Assembly (NCBI RefSeq): GCF_031846275.1
Contig: NZ_JAVRIB010000001.1
Coordinates: 124,001 to 188,000 of the forward strand
Direction of reading: 5' to 3'
DNA: 64,000 nt
Source: Spectribacter hydrogenoxidans
Lineage (GTDB): Bacteria; Pseudomonadota; Gammaproteobacteria; Nevskiales; Salinisphaeraceae
Made by a program: the position numbers and the translations under genes. The notes under the pieces were generated by a model. The model was given only the letters and a program-made list of their open reading frames with translations, had not been told where the DNA came from and did no database searches. The stretch's first letter is position 1; every line of letters starts with the position of its first letter. Shown here in pieces: positions 42,531 through 51,343 of this stretch.

Positions 42531-43886
42531 CTAAACCACACCGAATGCCAGCATGGCGTCGGCCACTTTCTTGAAGCCAGCGATGTTGGCGGCCTTGGCG
42601 TAATCGATATAGTCACTACGCGGGTCCGCATACGCCAGACAACGACTGTGGATATTGCGCATGATCTCGCGCAGCAGCTTCTGCAGCTCATCTTCGCGCA
42701 ACGCCATGCGGGTCTGGTTCTGGCTCATCTCCAGCCCGGAGACGGCCACCCCGCCCGCGTTGGCCGCCTTGGCCGGCCCGAACAGCACCCGGGCTTCCCG
42801 TAGCAGCTTCACGGCGTCATTGGTGGTGGGCATGTTGGCGCCCTCGACGACCATGCGCGCACCATTCGCGACCAGTTGCCGGGCGTCATCGGGCCCCAGT
42901 TCGTTCTGAGTCGCGCAGGGCAGCGCGATGTCGCAGGGCACCGACCAGGGCCGCTCGCCGGCGTGGAAGGTCGCGCCCTTGAACTGATCGACATAGGCCG
43001 ACAGGCGCCCGCGGTAGTGGGTCTTGTGCCGCTTCACCCAATCGATCTTCTCCTGCGTGAAGCCACCGGGGTCATGCACGAAGCCGTCGGAATCGGACAT
43101 GGTGACCACGCGCGCACCCAGCTGGGTAGCCTTCTCGGCGGCGAAGGTGGCAACGTTGCCGGAGCCGGATACCGCCACCTGCTTACCCTCCAGGTCGTCG
43201 CCCGCCTGGGCCAGCATGTCTTCGGCGAAATAGACCACACCGTAGCCGGTGGATTCGGTGCGCACCAGGCTGCCGCCCCATTCCAGTCCCTTGCCGGTAA
43301 GCACGCCCACGTAGCGATTGGTGATGCGCTTGTACTGACCGAACATGTAGCCAATCTCCCGTGCCCCGGTGCCGATATCACCGGCGGGCACGTCGGTATC
43401 TTCGCCCACATGGCGGTAGAGTTCGGTCATGAACGACTGGCAGAAGCGCATGACCTCGTTGTCGGACTTGCCCTTGGGATTGAAGTCCGCGCCGCCCTTG
43501 GCACCGCCCATGGGCAAGCCGGTCAAGCTGTTCTTGAAGGTCTGCTCGAAGGCCAGGAACTTGAGAATGCTCTGGTCCACGCTCTTGTGGAAACGGAGGC
43601 CGCCCTTGTACGGGCCGATGGCGTTGTTGTTCTGCACCCGGTAGCCGCGCTGGACCCGGACGTTACCGTTGTCGTCCTCCCAGCACACGCGAAACGAGAC
43701 CACCCGGTCGGGCTCGGCGATGCGGCGGAGAATCTGCGCCTCGTGGTAGATCTCCTTGTCCTGGATGAAATCGAAGATATCGACGGCTACCTCGTAGACC
43801 GCCTGGTGGAATTCCGTCTCCCCCGGATTGCGACGCTGCACGCCGGCCATAAACTGCTCGAGATTCACATGATCGGATATCGCCAT
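42531..43886 (-). CDS. gdhA: NADP-specific glutamate dehydrogenase
   Basis: This 451-residue protein matches the hexameric E. coli-type GdhA (447). Landmarks are GPYKGGLRFH, LTGLPMGGAKGGADFNPKGKS with the catalytic Lys, PAGDIGTGAREIGYMFGQY, and the dinucleotide-binding VSGSGNVATFAAEKA. It makes glutamate from 2-oxoglutarate and ammonium with NADPH (assignment of coenzyme is by subfamily). The ATG at 43886 has GGGGG 5 bp upstream; the frame continues to 43925 without support. It is transcribed away from the electron-transfer locus that starts at 44063, leaving about 176 bp between the two. Confidence 0.96.
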   Translation of the reverse strand: MAISDHVNLEQFMAGVQRRNPGETEFHQAVYEVAVDIFDFIQDKEIYHEAQILRRIAEPDRVVSFRVCWEDDNGNVRVQRGYRVQNNNAIGPYKGGLRFHKSVDQSILKFLAFEQTFKNSLTGLPMGGAKGGADFNPKGKSDNEVMRFCQSFMTELYRHVGEDTDVPAGDIGTGAREIGYMFGQYKRITNRYVGVLTGKGLEWGGSLVRTESTGYGVVYFAEDMLAQAGDDLEGKQVAVSGSGNVATFAAEKATQLGARVVTMSDSDGFVHDPGGFTQEKIDWVKRHKTHYRGRLSAYVDQFKGATFHAGERPWSVPCDIALPCATQNELGPDDARQLVANGARMVVEGANMPTTNDAVKLLREARVLFGPAKAANAGGVAVSGLEMSQNQTRMALREDELQKLLREIMRNIHSRCLAYADPRSDYIDYAKAANIAGFKKVADAMLAFGVV

Positions 43887-44062
43887 GATCGCCCCCTGTT
43901 GGCTGCGTCGACTGGCGATTCCCAACCTAGCTCAATCGGCTCATGGAAGCGATCACGCATCGACATGGCGCCAGCTCCGCGGGTTTTGCTTGAAACTCGA
44001 AATCTGTAGTCTGAGCCATATACGCCAGCACCAATACTACGCTGAGGCGTTGGGGGACATTG

Positions 44063-46660
44063 ATGGGGACGCGCTACACCATAGCGGTCATCGGGGCAGG
44101 TCCGGCCGGACTCAGCGCAGCCGGGCGCGCAGCGGAGTACGACTGCGAAGCCGCTGAACCCAACCACGTTCTCCTCGAAAGCAGCGCCCTTCTCGCCAAC
44201 ACGATCCAAAAGTACCAGAAGGGCAAGCACGTGATGGACGAGCCGGGTTACCTCGACCTGAGGAGCCCGGTGGACTTTAGCGCGGGCACCCGCGAAGCTA
44301 TCCTGGACACTTGGGCAGAAGACGCACGCGCGGTCGGAATCAACCTGCGGTGTGACACCGAAGTCACCGGGATCAGCGGTCGACGCGGGGACTTCACCAT
44401 CCGTTGCGCCGACGGCTCCATCGTCGAAGCCGAACACGTAGTCCTGGCCATCGGCACCCAGGGCAACCCGCGCCGGCTGGGTGTCGAGGGCGATACTTCG
44501 TCGTTCGTCCAGTACCAGCTCGACGATCCCGACGAGTATGGCGACGAGGACATCCTGGTGGTCGGAGCCGGCGACGCCGCGATCGAGAATGCCATCGGCC
44601 TCACCCGTAGGAACCGGGTGGTCATCGTCAACCGACGCGGCGAATTCAGTCGTGCCAAGCAGGGCAATCTGGACGCCATCCTCGCAGCTCTCAACAGTCG
44701 CGACACAGCCCTGTCCTGCCGCTACAACAGCCAGGTCAAATCTCTGCATCTGCCCGACCAGCCGGGTCAACCGGGGACGGTCGTGCTCGAAACCTCGGAC
44801 GGAGTGGAAGAACTGCCCTGCCACCGGGTGATCGCACGCCTGGGTTCCATCCCGCCGCGCAAGTTTCTGGAAAGTTGCGGGATCGAGCTGCCCAGCGAAT
44901 CGCCCGAAGCCCTGCCGGAACTCGACGGCCGCTATCAGTGCAACGTGCCGGGCCTGCACGTGATCGGCGCGCTGGCCGGCTATCCGCTGATCAAGCAGGC
45001 CATGAACCAGGGCCACGATGTCATCGAGTACATCAGGGGAAACGAGGTCAAGCCGGTCGAGCACCCGTTGCTGCAACTGCAATTCGGTCTGCTGCCCTAC
45101 CAGGCGGATGTGGACGAAGTGCTCTCGCTCTACCAGCAACGGGTGCCGATGTTCGCGCGCATGAATGCGCTCGCCTTCCGTGAACTGATCCTCGAAAGCG
45201 AAATCTGTTATGCGGTCGGCGACAAGGGGGAATTCAGGGCGCTGGGGAAACGCCGCCGGGAGATACGCGACAAACGCATCGCGGAGATCCGGGCAGCGCG
45301 CGAAGGCGAGGACCAGCGACGTACGGAAGCCGGCAAACCACCGAAATCGCGGCAGCCAATCCAGGAGCCGGATATCACCAAGCTGATGCGCGGCGGCGAC
45401 CACGCCTTCCGCGACGGCGAGTACACCAGCACGTTCTTCACCATCGTCGAGGGCGAGGTTACCCTCAGCTCGGGATCAGGGCCGGAGACCACGCTTACGC
45501 CCGGCCAGTTCTTCGGCGAGATGAGTCTACTCTCGGGTCGCCCGCGGATCGGCAACGCCCGGGTATCCGCCGACACCATCCTGATCGAGACGCCGCGCCG
45601 AACCATGGTCAAGCTCATGGCCGCCAACCGCGAGGTGGCACAGGGCATCGAGACGGTTTTCCTGCAGCGCACCCTGCAGCAGTTCTTCGCGCCGTCGGTT
45701 TCCTACAGTGCGCTGCGCGACATTGCCCATCGCGCAACAACCAATCGCTTCAACAAGGGCGACACCATTTACAGCGAGGGCGATACGGGCGATCGCCTGT
45801 ATCTCATCCGCAGCGGCACGGTGGCGCTGACCAGCCGCCGGGATGGTCACGACATTGCAGTGGGCCAGCCCCAGTCCGGGCAGATTTTCGGGCAGATGGC
45901 GCTGATGGGCGATCCCGAACGGCGAGAGATGGCGGTTGCCGCCGTGCGCACCGAGGTTATCGAGATCGAGCGGCCCGAATTCCTGGAACTGCTGCGAAAA
46001 TCGCCGGACTCCATTCCGGCGCTGCAACACCAGACCTCCCAACAATTGCAGCACGCTTCACGGATGGAGTCGGTGCCGGAAAGCAGCGGCATCATTTCAT
46101 TCCTGATGGAGCAGGGAGTCGGCGAGGCAACCGATGCGCTGGTGATCGACGAAAGCCTGTGCATCGGCTGCGACAACTGCGAGATCGCCTGCGCGGAGAC
46201 CCACGACGGCATCTCCCGGCTGGATCGCAAGTCGGGGGCACGATTCGCGCATGTCAATCTGCCCATGGCGTGTCGCCACTGCGAGCAGCCCCACTGCATG
46301 AAGGAGTGTCCGCCGAACGCCATCCACCGCGAGCCAAGCGGCGAGGTGTTCATCGACGACACCTGCATCGGTTGCGGCAACTGCGAGAGCAACTGCCCGT
46401 ACAACGTCATCAAGATGACGTACGACGCGCCCAGCAAACCGGGGCTGATCCAGTGGCTACTGTTCGGGCGCGGCCCCGGACCGGGGGAAGACCCACGGGC
46501 CGTGCCCACCGCGAAATCCAAGGAAGCCGGCAAGAAGGCCGTCAAGTGCGACGCCTGCGTCGGACGCAAGGGGGGACCGGCCTGTGTCGAGGCCTGTCCG
46601 ACCGGGGCTGCCATCCGGATCGGCCCGGAGGATTTCACCGATCTGGTAGGCAACAAGTAG
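44063..46660 (+). CDS. FAD/NAD(P) oxidoreductase fused to two cNMP-binding domains and a four-cluster ferredoxin
   Basis: This 865-residue fusion has three parts. Residues 1-330 form a thioredoxin-reductase-like flavoprotein, with FAD motif GAGPAG at 11-16 and NAD(P) motif VVGAGDAAIENA from 166. Residues 435-665 hold two cyclic-nucleotide-binding domains. The first has the phosphate-binding-cassette core FGEMSLLSGRPR (484-495); the second reads FGQMALMGDPER (609-620), with Gln in place of the key Glu. Residues 695-865 are a DmsB/NrfC-type ferredoxin with 16 Cys in four motifs (CIGCDNCEIAC from 700, CRHCEQPHCMKEC from 737, CIGCGNCESNC from 768, CDACVGRKGGPACVEAC from 829), enough for four [4Fe-4S] clusters. 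No signal peptide is present, so it is cytoplasmic. The ATG at 44063 follows GGGGGA by 5 bp. It is the first gene of the multiheme locus. Confidence 0.88.
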   Translation: MGTRYTIAVIGAGPAGLSAAGRAAEYDCEAAEPNHVLLESSALLANTIQKYQKGKHVMDEPGYLDLRSPVDFSAGTREAILDTWAEDARAVGINLRCDTEVTGISGRRGDFTIRCADGSIVEAEHVVLAIGTQGNPRRLGVEGDTSSFVQYQLDDPDEYGDEDILVVGAGDAAIENAIGLTRRNRVVIVNRRGEFSRAKQGNLDAILAALNSRDTALSCRYNSQVKSLHLPDQPGQPGTVVLETSDGVEELPCHRVIARLGSIPPRKFLESCGIELPSESPEALPELDGRYQCNVPGLHVIGALAGYPLIKQAMNQGHDVIEYIRGNEVKPVEHPLLQLQFGLLPYQADVDEVLSLYQQRVPMFARMNALAFRELILESEICYAVGDKGEFRALGKRRREIRDKRIAEIRAAREGEDQRRTEAGKPPKSRQPIQEPDITKLMRGGDHAFRDGEYTSTFFTIVEGEVTLSSGSGPETTLTPGQFFGEMSLLSGRPRIGNARVSADTILIETPRRTMVKLMAANREVAQGIETVFLQRTLQQFFAPSVSYSALRDIAHRATTNRFNKGDTIYSEGDTGDRLYLIRSGTVALTSRRDGHDIAVGQPQSGQIFGQMALMGDPERREMAVAAVRTEVIEIERPEFLELLRKSPDSIPALQHQTSQQLQHASRMESVPESSGIISFLMEQGVGEATDALVIDESLCIGCDNCEIACAETHDGISRLDRKSGARFAHVNLPMACRHCEQPHCMKECPPNAIHREPSGEVFIDDTCIGCGNCESNCPYNVIKMTYDAPSKPGLIQWLLFGRGPGPGEDPRAVPTAKSKEAGKKAVKCDACVGRKGGPACVEACPTGAAIRIGPEDFTDLVGNK

Positions 46661-46664
46661 GAGG
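46659..46664 (+). promoter_or_regulatory. Ribosome binding site that supports a CTG start
   Basis: AGGAGG, a perfect Shine-Dalgarno, overlaps the stop codon of the preceding gene. It is 8 bp before a CTG at 46673, which is in frame with the membrane cytochrome b. The ATG at 46668 is only 3 bp away and in another frame that stops after 19 codons. Confidence 0.65.
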
Positions 46665-46672
46665 GCAATGCC

Positions 46673-47563
46673 CTGCACGTCAGCATTCTTCAGTACGGGG
46701 GGCGCCGCTACCTCTGGTGGGCACTGATACTGGTGGCCGCCAGCGTTGCGGTGTATCTGAGCCAGGATCCCGGGCTGCCACGTAACGGCGGCTCCTGGCA
46801 GGGCTACACCCTGGGCGGCGTAGGCGCAGCCCTGATCCTCTGGCTGGCATGGCTGGGTATTCGCAAGCGCAGCTACCGCAGCCACCGCGGCAGCCTGGAA
46901 GGCTGGGCCTCCGCGCACGTTTATCTGGGTCTGACGCTGCCGGTGGTAGCCACCCTTCACTGCGCGTTCCAGTTCGGCGCCAACGTCCACACCCTGGCCT
47001 ACGTGCTACTGGCCGGGGTCGTGCTGAGCGGCTTTTACGGGCTCTACAGCTACCTGCGCTTCCCCGGGCTGCTGGTCCGCAACCGCGGCAACCAGTCGCC
47101 CGACCAGCGCTTCGACGAACTGGACCGAATCGACCGGGAAGCGCTGGAAACCGCATCAAGATGCGATGAGGATGTGCACGCCGTGGTCAACAGCGCGCTC
47201 GAACGCACCGCCCTTGGCAGGGGTTTCCGAGACCAGCTCGTCGCCCGGGACCGCTCCCGGGTGCTGCTGCCCGACACCGGCAAGCGCAAAGGAGGTGCGG
47301 CCCCGCGCCGAAACGATAACCAGCAGGCGGTCATCGACTACCTGGTAAGAAAGATTCCGGAAACCAGCAAGCAGGGCGAGGCCGAGCGACTGCGTCATCT
47401 GCTCTACGTGTTCGGACGCCGGGCCGAGATTCTTCAGCGCATCCGCCGCGAACTGAGTCTGCAGCTACGGCTGAAGCTCTGGCTCTGTTTCCACATCCCG
47501 CTGACCGTCGGCCTGCTCGTCGCCCTGAGCGCGCACGTGCTCTCGGTCTTCTTCTACTGGTAG
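46673..47563 (+). CDS. Membrane cytochrome b-like protein, probable diheme
   Basis: This 296-residue protein has helices at about 12-30, 46-64, 78-99, 107-127 and 266-294. A soluble, charged domain (130-262) is inserted before the last helix. His82 and His96 lie in one helix and His274 and His288 in another, each pair 14 residues apart. This is the spacing used by bc1-type cytochrome b to hold two stacked hemes. The family itself is not recognised with certainty. The start is a CTG at 46673, because no ATG, GTG or TTG in frame precedes the first helix; a GTG at 46733 would cut the first helix in half. It follows the flavoprotein by 12 bp and would pass electrons from it across the inner membrane. 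Confidence 0.75.
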   Translation: MHVSILQYGGRRYLWWALILVAASVAVYLSQDPGLPRNGGSWQGYTLGGVGAALILWLAWLGIRKRSYRSHRGSLEGWASAHVYLGLTLPVVATLHCAFQFGANVHTLAYVLLAGVVLSGFYGLYSYLRFPGLLVRNRGNQSPDQRFDELDRIDREALETASRCDEDVHAVVNSALERTALGRGFRDQLVARDRSRVLLPDTGKRKGGAAPRRNDNQQAVIDYLVRKIPETSKQGEAERLRHLLYVFGRRAEILQRIRRELSLQLRLKLWLCFHIPLTVGLLVALSAHVLSVFFYW

Positions 47564-47567
47564 CGCC

Positions 47568-49286
47568 ATGCTGATTCTGGTTCGCAAGATCCGGGTACGC
47601 GGCGAGCAGGTGCTTGACCAGCGCGACGTGGAGTTGACGCGTCGCACGCTGTACACCGGTCGCGGCAAGGCCCAGCATCTGCAGCTGTTCGGCGATGGCA
47701 TCGGGGCCGAGCACGCCTGGCTGCGGCCCAAGCGCGACGGCCGGCTGAAGATCGGCTGCCTGGGATCCAACCACATCCGGCTGGACGAGGGCGAAGTCCG
47801 GCGCGCGACGCTGACGCAGGACGAATGGGCCTGGATCGGGCCGCATCGCGTCGCGCGCATCGCGGCACCGCCCGGCTTTGACGCCGCCATCGAGGTGCGC
47901 ATCGATGCCGACGCGGTTCCGCCGGTGCAGGAACGACTGCGTGACGAGCTCCGGCTCCGGCTGCCGGGCACACGCCGCTACAGCTATCTTCTGGCCGCGG
48001 TGGTTGCTGCTGTGGGTATCGGGCTGCCGCTGCTCGCTTTCTACCACGAGGATGTCAGCGAGCAGATGGCCCGCTACGGGGCACCCACCGATCAGATCTG
48101 GTCCAGCGGCAAGCTGGCCAACGCCCACCACCTGCCGTCGATCACCGAAGACTGTAACGTCTGCCACGTCGAGCCGTTCGAGCGGGTACGCAACGACGCC
48201 TGCCTGGATTGCCACAACGAGACCACCGCCCACTTCTCGCCACAGCATCCGGTCGTCGAGGAATTCCGGGGCGCCTGCCGCGACTGCCACGCCGAGCACA
48301 ACGAGCCGACTACTCTGGTGATGCGGGAGAACAGCCTGTGCACCGACTGTCACGCTCAGGAGCAGGAGCGGCGGCTGGCAGACGCCGCACAGGTGGGTTC
48401 GACACCGGTTGCCGACGCTCCGGCGACGCTGCCAGCCGCCACCGCGCTCACCAGTGAACAGCATCCGCGCTTCCTGGTCTCGCTGTTGCGGCGGTCCGAA
48501 GATGGCTGGCGCGTGCATCGGGAACCACTGGACGACGGCGTCACGGAATCTGCCTCGAACCTCAAATTCCCGCACGACCTGCACCGCGATCACGAAAAAG
48601 TCTCGCTGGCCGATGGCCCCGGCCACGAGGACCGGGCATTGATCTGCGCGGATTGCCACACGCTCGAGCGCGACGGCGAACACTTCCAGGCCGTGAGCAT
48701 GGAGGCAACCTGCTCCGGCTGCCACAGCCTGGCCTTCGATGACGCCATGCCCGACCGCCAGCTACCGCACGGCGAGCCGGAGACGTTGCGTACTTACCTG
48801 GAGGAGTTCTACGTACGGCAGGCAGCCCTGCAAAAACGCGACCCTCCGCCGGCACCGGCACGGCGGGTGCCTGCTTCGCAGCCGGAAAACCGGCGCTGCG
48901 AGGGTGATCCGCTGGATTGCGGCCTGGCCTGGGCCGACCAGGAGATGGACAAGCTTTTCACCAAGGCTGGTTGCGTGAGCTGCCACACCGTGGAACAACG
49001 CGACGAGGAATGGCATGTGCGACCGGTGCGCCTGGTATCCGACTGGTTCCCGTCCGCACGCTTCGATCACGTACCGCACCTCGAGCCCGGAAACGACGAA
49101 GACGACGAGGTCTGCCTCGGCTGCCACAAGGCCGAGGCCTCCGACGAGGCGCACGACGTGCTGATGCCCGGCCTCGAGACCTGCGTCGAGTGTCACGGCA
49201 ACACCCGCAGCGCCGGCGTCGCGTTGCAGTGCATCGACTGCCACTCGTTCCACCGTCCCGGCATGACCACGATGGGGGCACAGTGA
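47568..49286 (+). CDS. FHA-like domain fused to a membrane-anchored decaheme cytochrome c
   Basis: This 572-residue protein has three parts. A cytoplasmic FHA-like domain (about 1-110) has the early Gly-Arg (residues 31-32) and a His at 49. The Ser of the canonical S-x-x-H loop is Gly, so phosphothreonine binding may be weak or lost. One membrane helix spans about 138-158. The periplasmic part has ten CxxCH heme sites, starting at Cys196, 212, 237, 258, 360, 382, 469, 516, 539 and 555, plus many extra His for axial ligands. Cytochrome c maturation needs the heme part to be periplasmic, which fixes the topology. It starts 4 bp after the cytochrome b gene. I know no characterised FHA-decaheme fusion. 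Confidence 0.88.
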   Translation: MLILVRKIRVRGEQVLDQRDVELTRRTLYTGRGKAQHLQLFGDGIGAEHAWLRPKRDGRLKIGCLGSNHIRLDEGEVRRATLTQDEWAWIGPHRVARIAAPPGFDAAIEVRIDADAVPPVQERLRDELRLRLPGTRRYSYLLAAVVAAVGIGLPLLAFYHEDVSEQMARYGAPTDQIWSSGKLANAHHLPSITEDCNVCHVEPFERVRNDACLDCHNETTAHFSPQHPVVEEFRGACRDCHAEHNEPTTLVMRENSLCTDCHAQEQERRLADAAQVGSTPVADAPATLPAATALTSEQHPRFLVSLLRRSEDGWRVHREPLDDGVTESASNLKFPHDLHRDHEKVSLADGPGHEDRALICADCHTLERDGEHFQAVSMEATCSGCHSLAFDDAMPDRQLPHGEPETLRTYLEEFYVRQAALQKRDPPPAPARRVPASQPENRRCEGDPLDCGLAWADQEMDKLFTKAGCVSCHTVEQRDEEWHVRPVRLVSDWFPSARFDHVPHLEPGNDEDDEVCLGCHKAEASDEAHDVLMPGLETCVECHGNTRSAGVALQCIDCHSFHRPGMTTMGAQ

Positions 49287-49287
49287 C

Positions 49288-51342
49288 ATGGCCCGGATTC
49301 CGCGGCCTCTGGTATCGGCACTGGCACTCGCGACACTCGCCGCGTGCGGCGGCGGCGGTGGCGATGACGCACCGCAGGCGGCGCTGGGGTCCAACGCCGG
49401 CACTGACTGCACAGGCAGCTGTGCCACCAGTTTCGCGTCCGTGGACGACGTACGCCTGACCGACGCCGATGTCGAGCGCGTGCTCGCCCAGACCGTGGCC
49501 CAGGCCCAGGCCATGGGCACGGTCGCCACCATCTCCGTGGTCGACCGGGTGGGCAACGTACTGGCGGTGTACCGCATGGACGGCGTGGTCCCCGCCAGCG
49601 GCAATCGGTCCGTGTCCGTCACCAGCGGCCTGCTCGACGTCGATGTCAGCGGCGTGGACGGCCTGGAGATACCCGTCGATACCGGCTTGCCCGGCGACGG
49701 CCTTGCCGCACTTGCCAAGGCAATCACCGGCGCCTTCCTGTCCAGCGAGGGCAACGCATTCTCCACCCGCACCGCCAACCAGATCGTGCAGCGCCATTTC
49801 AATCCCGGCGAAAACAATCAACCCGGCGGGCCGCTGTTCGGCGTCCAGTTCAGCCAGCTGCCCTGTTCGGACTTCTCGCGCCGCCAGCCCGGTGACGCCG
49901 CCGCGAACAGGCCCGGCCCGAAGCGCTCACCCCTGGGCCTGTCGGCCGATCCCGGCGGCTTTCCGCTGTACAAGAACGGCACGCCTGTCGGCGGCGTCGG
50001 GGTGATCTCCAGCAATTTTGTCTACGGCCTCGATCCGATGGTCACCGACGTTGACCGCGATCCGGACGAGATCATCGCGCTTGCTGGAACGTTCGGTTTT
50101 GCCGCCCCGACCGACCGTCAGGCCGAGCGGATCACGGTGGAAGGCAAGGTGCTGCGCTTCAGCGATGCCGGATTCGACAGCATGTCGGACACGGCACGGC
50201 AGGCCCGCAACCTGGCGGCGGGCGGCGGCAACCTGATTACGTTGCCGGACTACTTCGATGCGACCGGCGGCATTGTCGCGGGCACCGCCTTCGGCCAGCC
50301 CGAATCCGGTATCCGTGCCGCCGGTTCCGGCAGCGCCTTCGCCGGTCAGGATGCTTTCGTATTCGTCGACGAGGGCAACGCTGAGCGCTACCCCCCAACC
50401 GCCGGCGGTGGCCTTACAGCCAATGAAGTACAAGTCACCCTGCAGCAAGCACTCGGGGTGGCCAACAGCGCCCGAGCACAGATCCGTCGGCCGCTGGGCT
50501 CGCCAGCCCGCGTCACCATTGCCATCGTCGATGAGCAGGGCAACATCCGGGGAATGGTACGCGGACGCGACGCCCCGGTATTCGGCGCCGACGTATCGCT
50601 GCAGAAGGCTCGTACCGCGGCGCTGTTCTCTTCCACCGACGCTGGCGCCTACATCAGCGCGTTGCCCGATGCGCAGTACGTGCAGCCCAACCTGCGCATG
50701 CCGGCGCCGGCCAGAGCCATCGCCCTGGGTGACTACGTGACGGCCGCAAGAGATCTTATCGGCCCCGGGGCGCTCAGCGACGGCACGGCGTTCTCCGACC
50801 GCGCCGGCGGCAATCTTTCGCGCCCCAACTTCCCCGACGGCATCAACGAGCCGCCGGCCGGCCGCCGGCCGCCGGGGCCGTTCAGCAAGCCGCCCGGGCG
50901 CTGGAGTCCGTTCTCCACCGGCCTGCAGCTGGATCTCAGCTTTAACGCGATGGCATCGCACCTGCTATTCGAGTTCGGGCTGGCCGCCGACGACATTGAA
51001 CGAAACTGCGTCGGCGTACCGTTCGCCGACACCGCCAGCGGCGCCGCACCGCGCGTTGCCAACGGTGCGCAGATCTTTCCCGGCAGCGTGCCCATTTACC
51101 GTGGTGACACATTGATCGGCGGCATCGGCGTCTCCGGCGACGGCATCGACCAGGACGACATGATTGCCTTCCTGGGCTTGCACCGGGCGGCTCAACAACT
51201 GGCTACGGTCAATAACGCACCGCCGGCAATCCGTGCCGACAGGCTTGAAGTCGGTCCGGACAACGAGCGCCTGCGCTACGTGAACTGCCCGTTCACCCCG
51301 TTCAACGACAGCGATGCGCAACGTGTCTGCGAGGGCAAATAA
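49288..51342 (+). CDS. Lipoprotein with two HbpS/GlcG-type (heme-binding) domains
   Basis: This 684-residue protein has a lipoprotein signal with lipobox LAAC (Cys20) and a Gly-rich linker. Two domains of the GlcG/HbpS type (PF03928) follow. The first has VERVLAQTVAQAQAMG and ATISVVDRVGNVLAVYRMDG (about 55-110). The second has VQVTLQQALGVANSARAQ and VTIAIVDEQGNIRGMVRG (about 380-440). HbpS of this family binds heme and senses redox stress; GlcG sits in glycolate operons. A role in heme delivery or redox sensing at the envelope is possible, but no heme ligand is proven. It starts 1 bp after the decaheme gene and lies 1 bp before the beta-barrel gene. Confidence 0.8.
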   Translation: MARIPRPLVSALALATLAACGGGGGDDAPQAALGSNAGTDCTGSCATSFASVDDVRLTDADVERVLAQTVAQAQAMGTVATISVVDRVGNVLAVYRMDGVVPASGNRSVSVTSGLLDVDVSGVDGLEIPVDTGLPGDGLAALAKAITGAFLSSEGNAFSTRTANQIVQRHFNPGENNQPGGPLFGVQFSQLPCSDFSRRQPGDAAANRPGPKRSPLGLSADPGGFPLYKNGTPVGGVGVISSNFVYGLDPMVTDVDRDPDEIIALAGTFGFAAPTDRQAERITVEGKVLRFSDAGFDSMSDTARQARNLAAGGGNLITLPDYFDATGGIVAGTAFGQPESGIRAAGSGSAFAGQDAFVFVDEGNAERYPPTAGGGLTANEVQVTLQQALGVANSARAQIRRPLGSPARVTIAIVDEQGNIRGMVRGRDAPVFGADVSLQKARTAALFSSTDAGAYISALPDAQYVQPNLRMPAPARAIALGDYVTAARDLIGPGALSDGTAFSDRAGGNLSRPNFPDGINEPPAGRRPPGPFSKPPGRWSPFSTGLQLDLSFNAMASHLLFEFGLAADDIERNCVGVPFADTASGAAPRVANGAQIFPGSVPIYRGDTLIGGIGVSGDGIDQDDMIAFLGLHRAAQQLATVNNAPPAIRADRLEVGPDNERLRYVNCPFTPFNDSDAQRVCEGK

Positions 51343-51343
51343 C

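Noticed and set aside
46668..46727. ATG 46668 as start of the membrane cytochrome b
   Set aside because: It is out of frame with the protein and reaches a stop after 19 codons.
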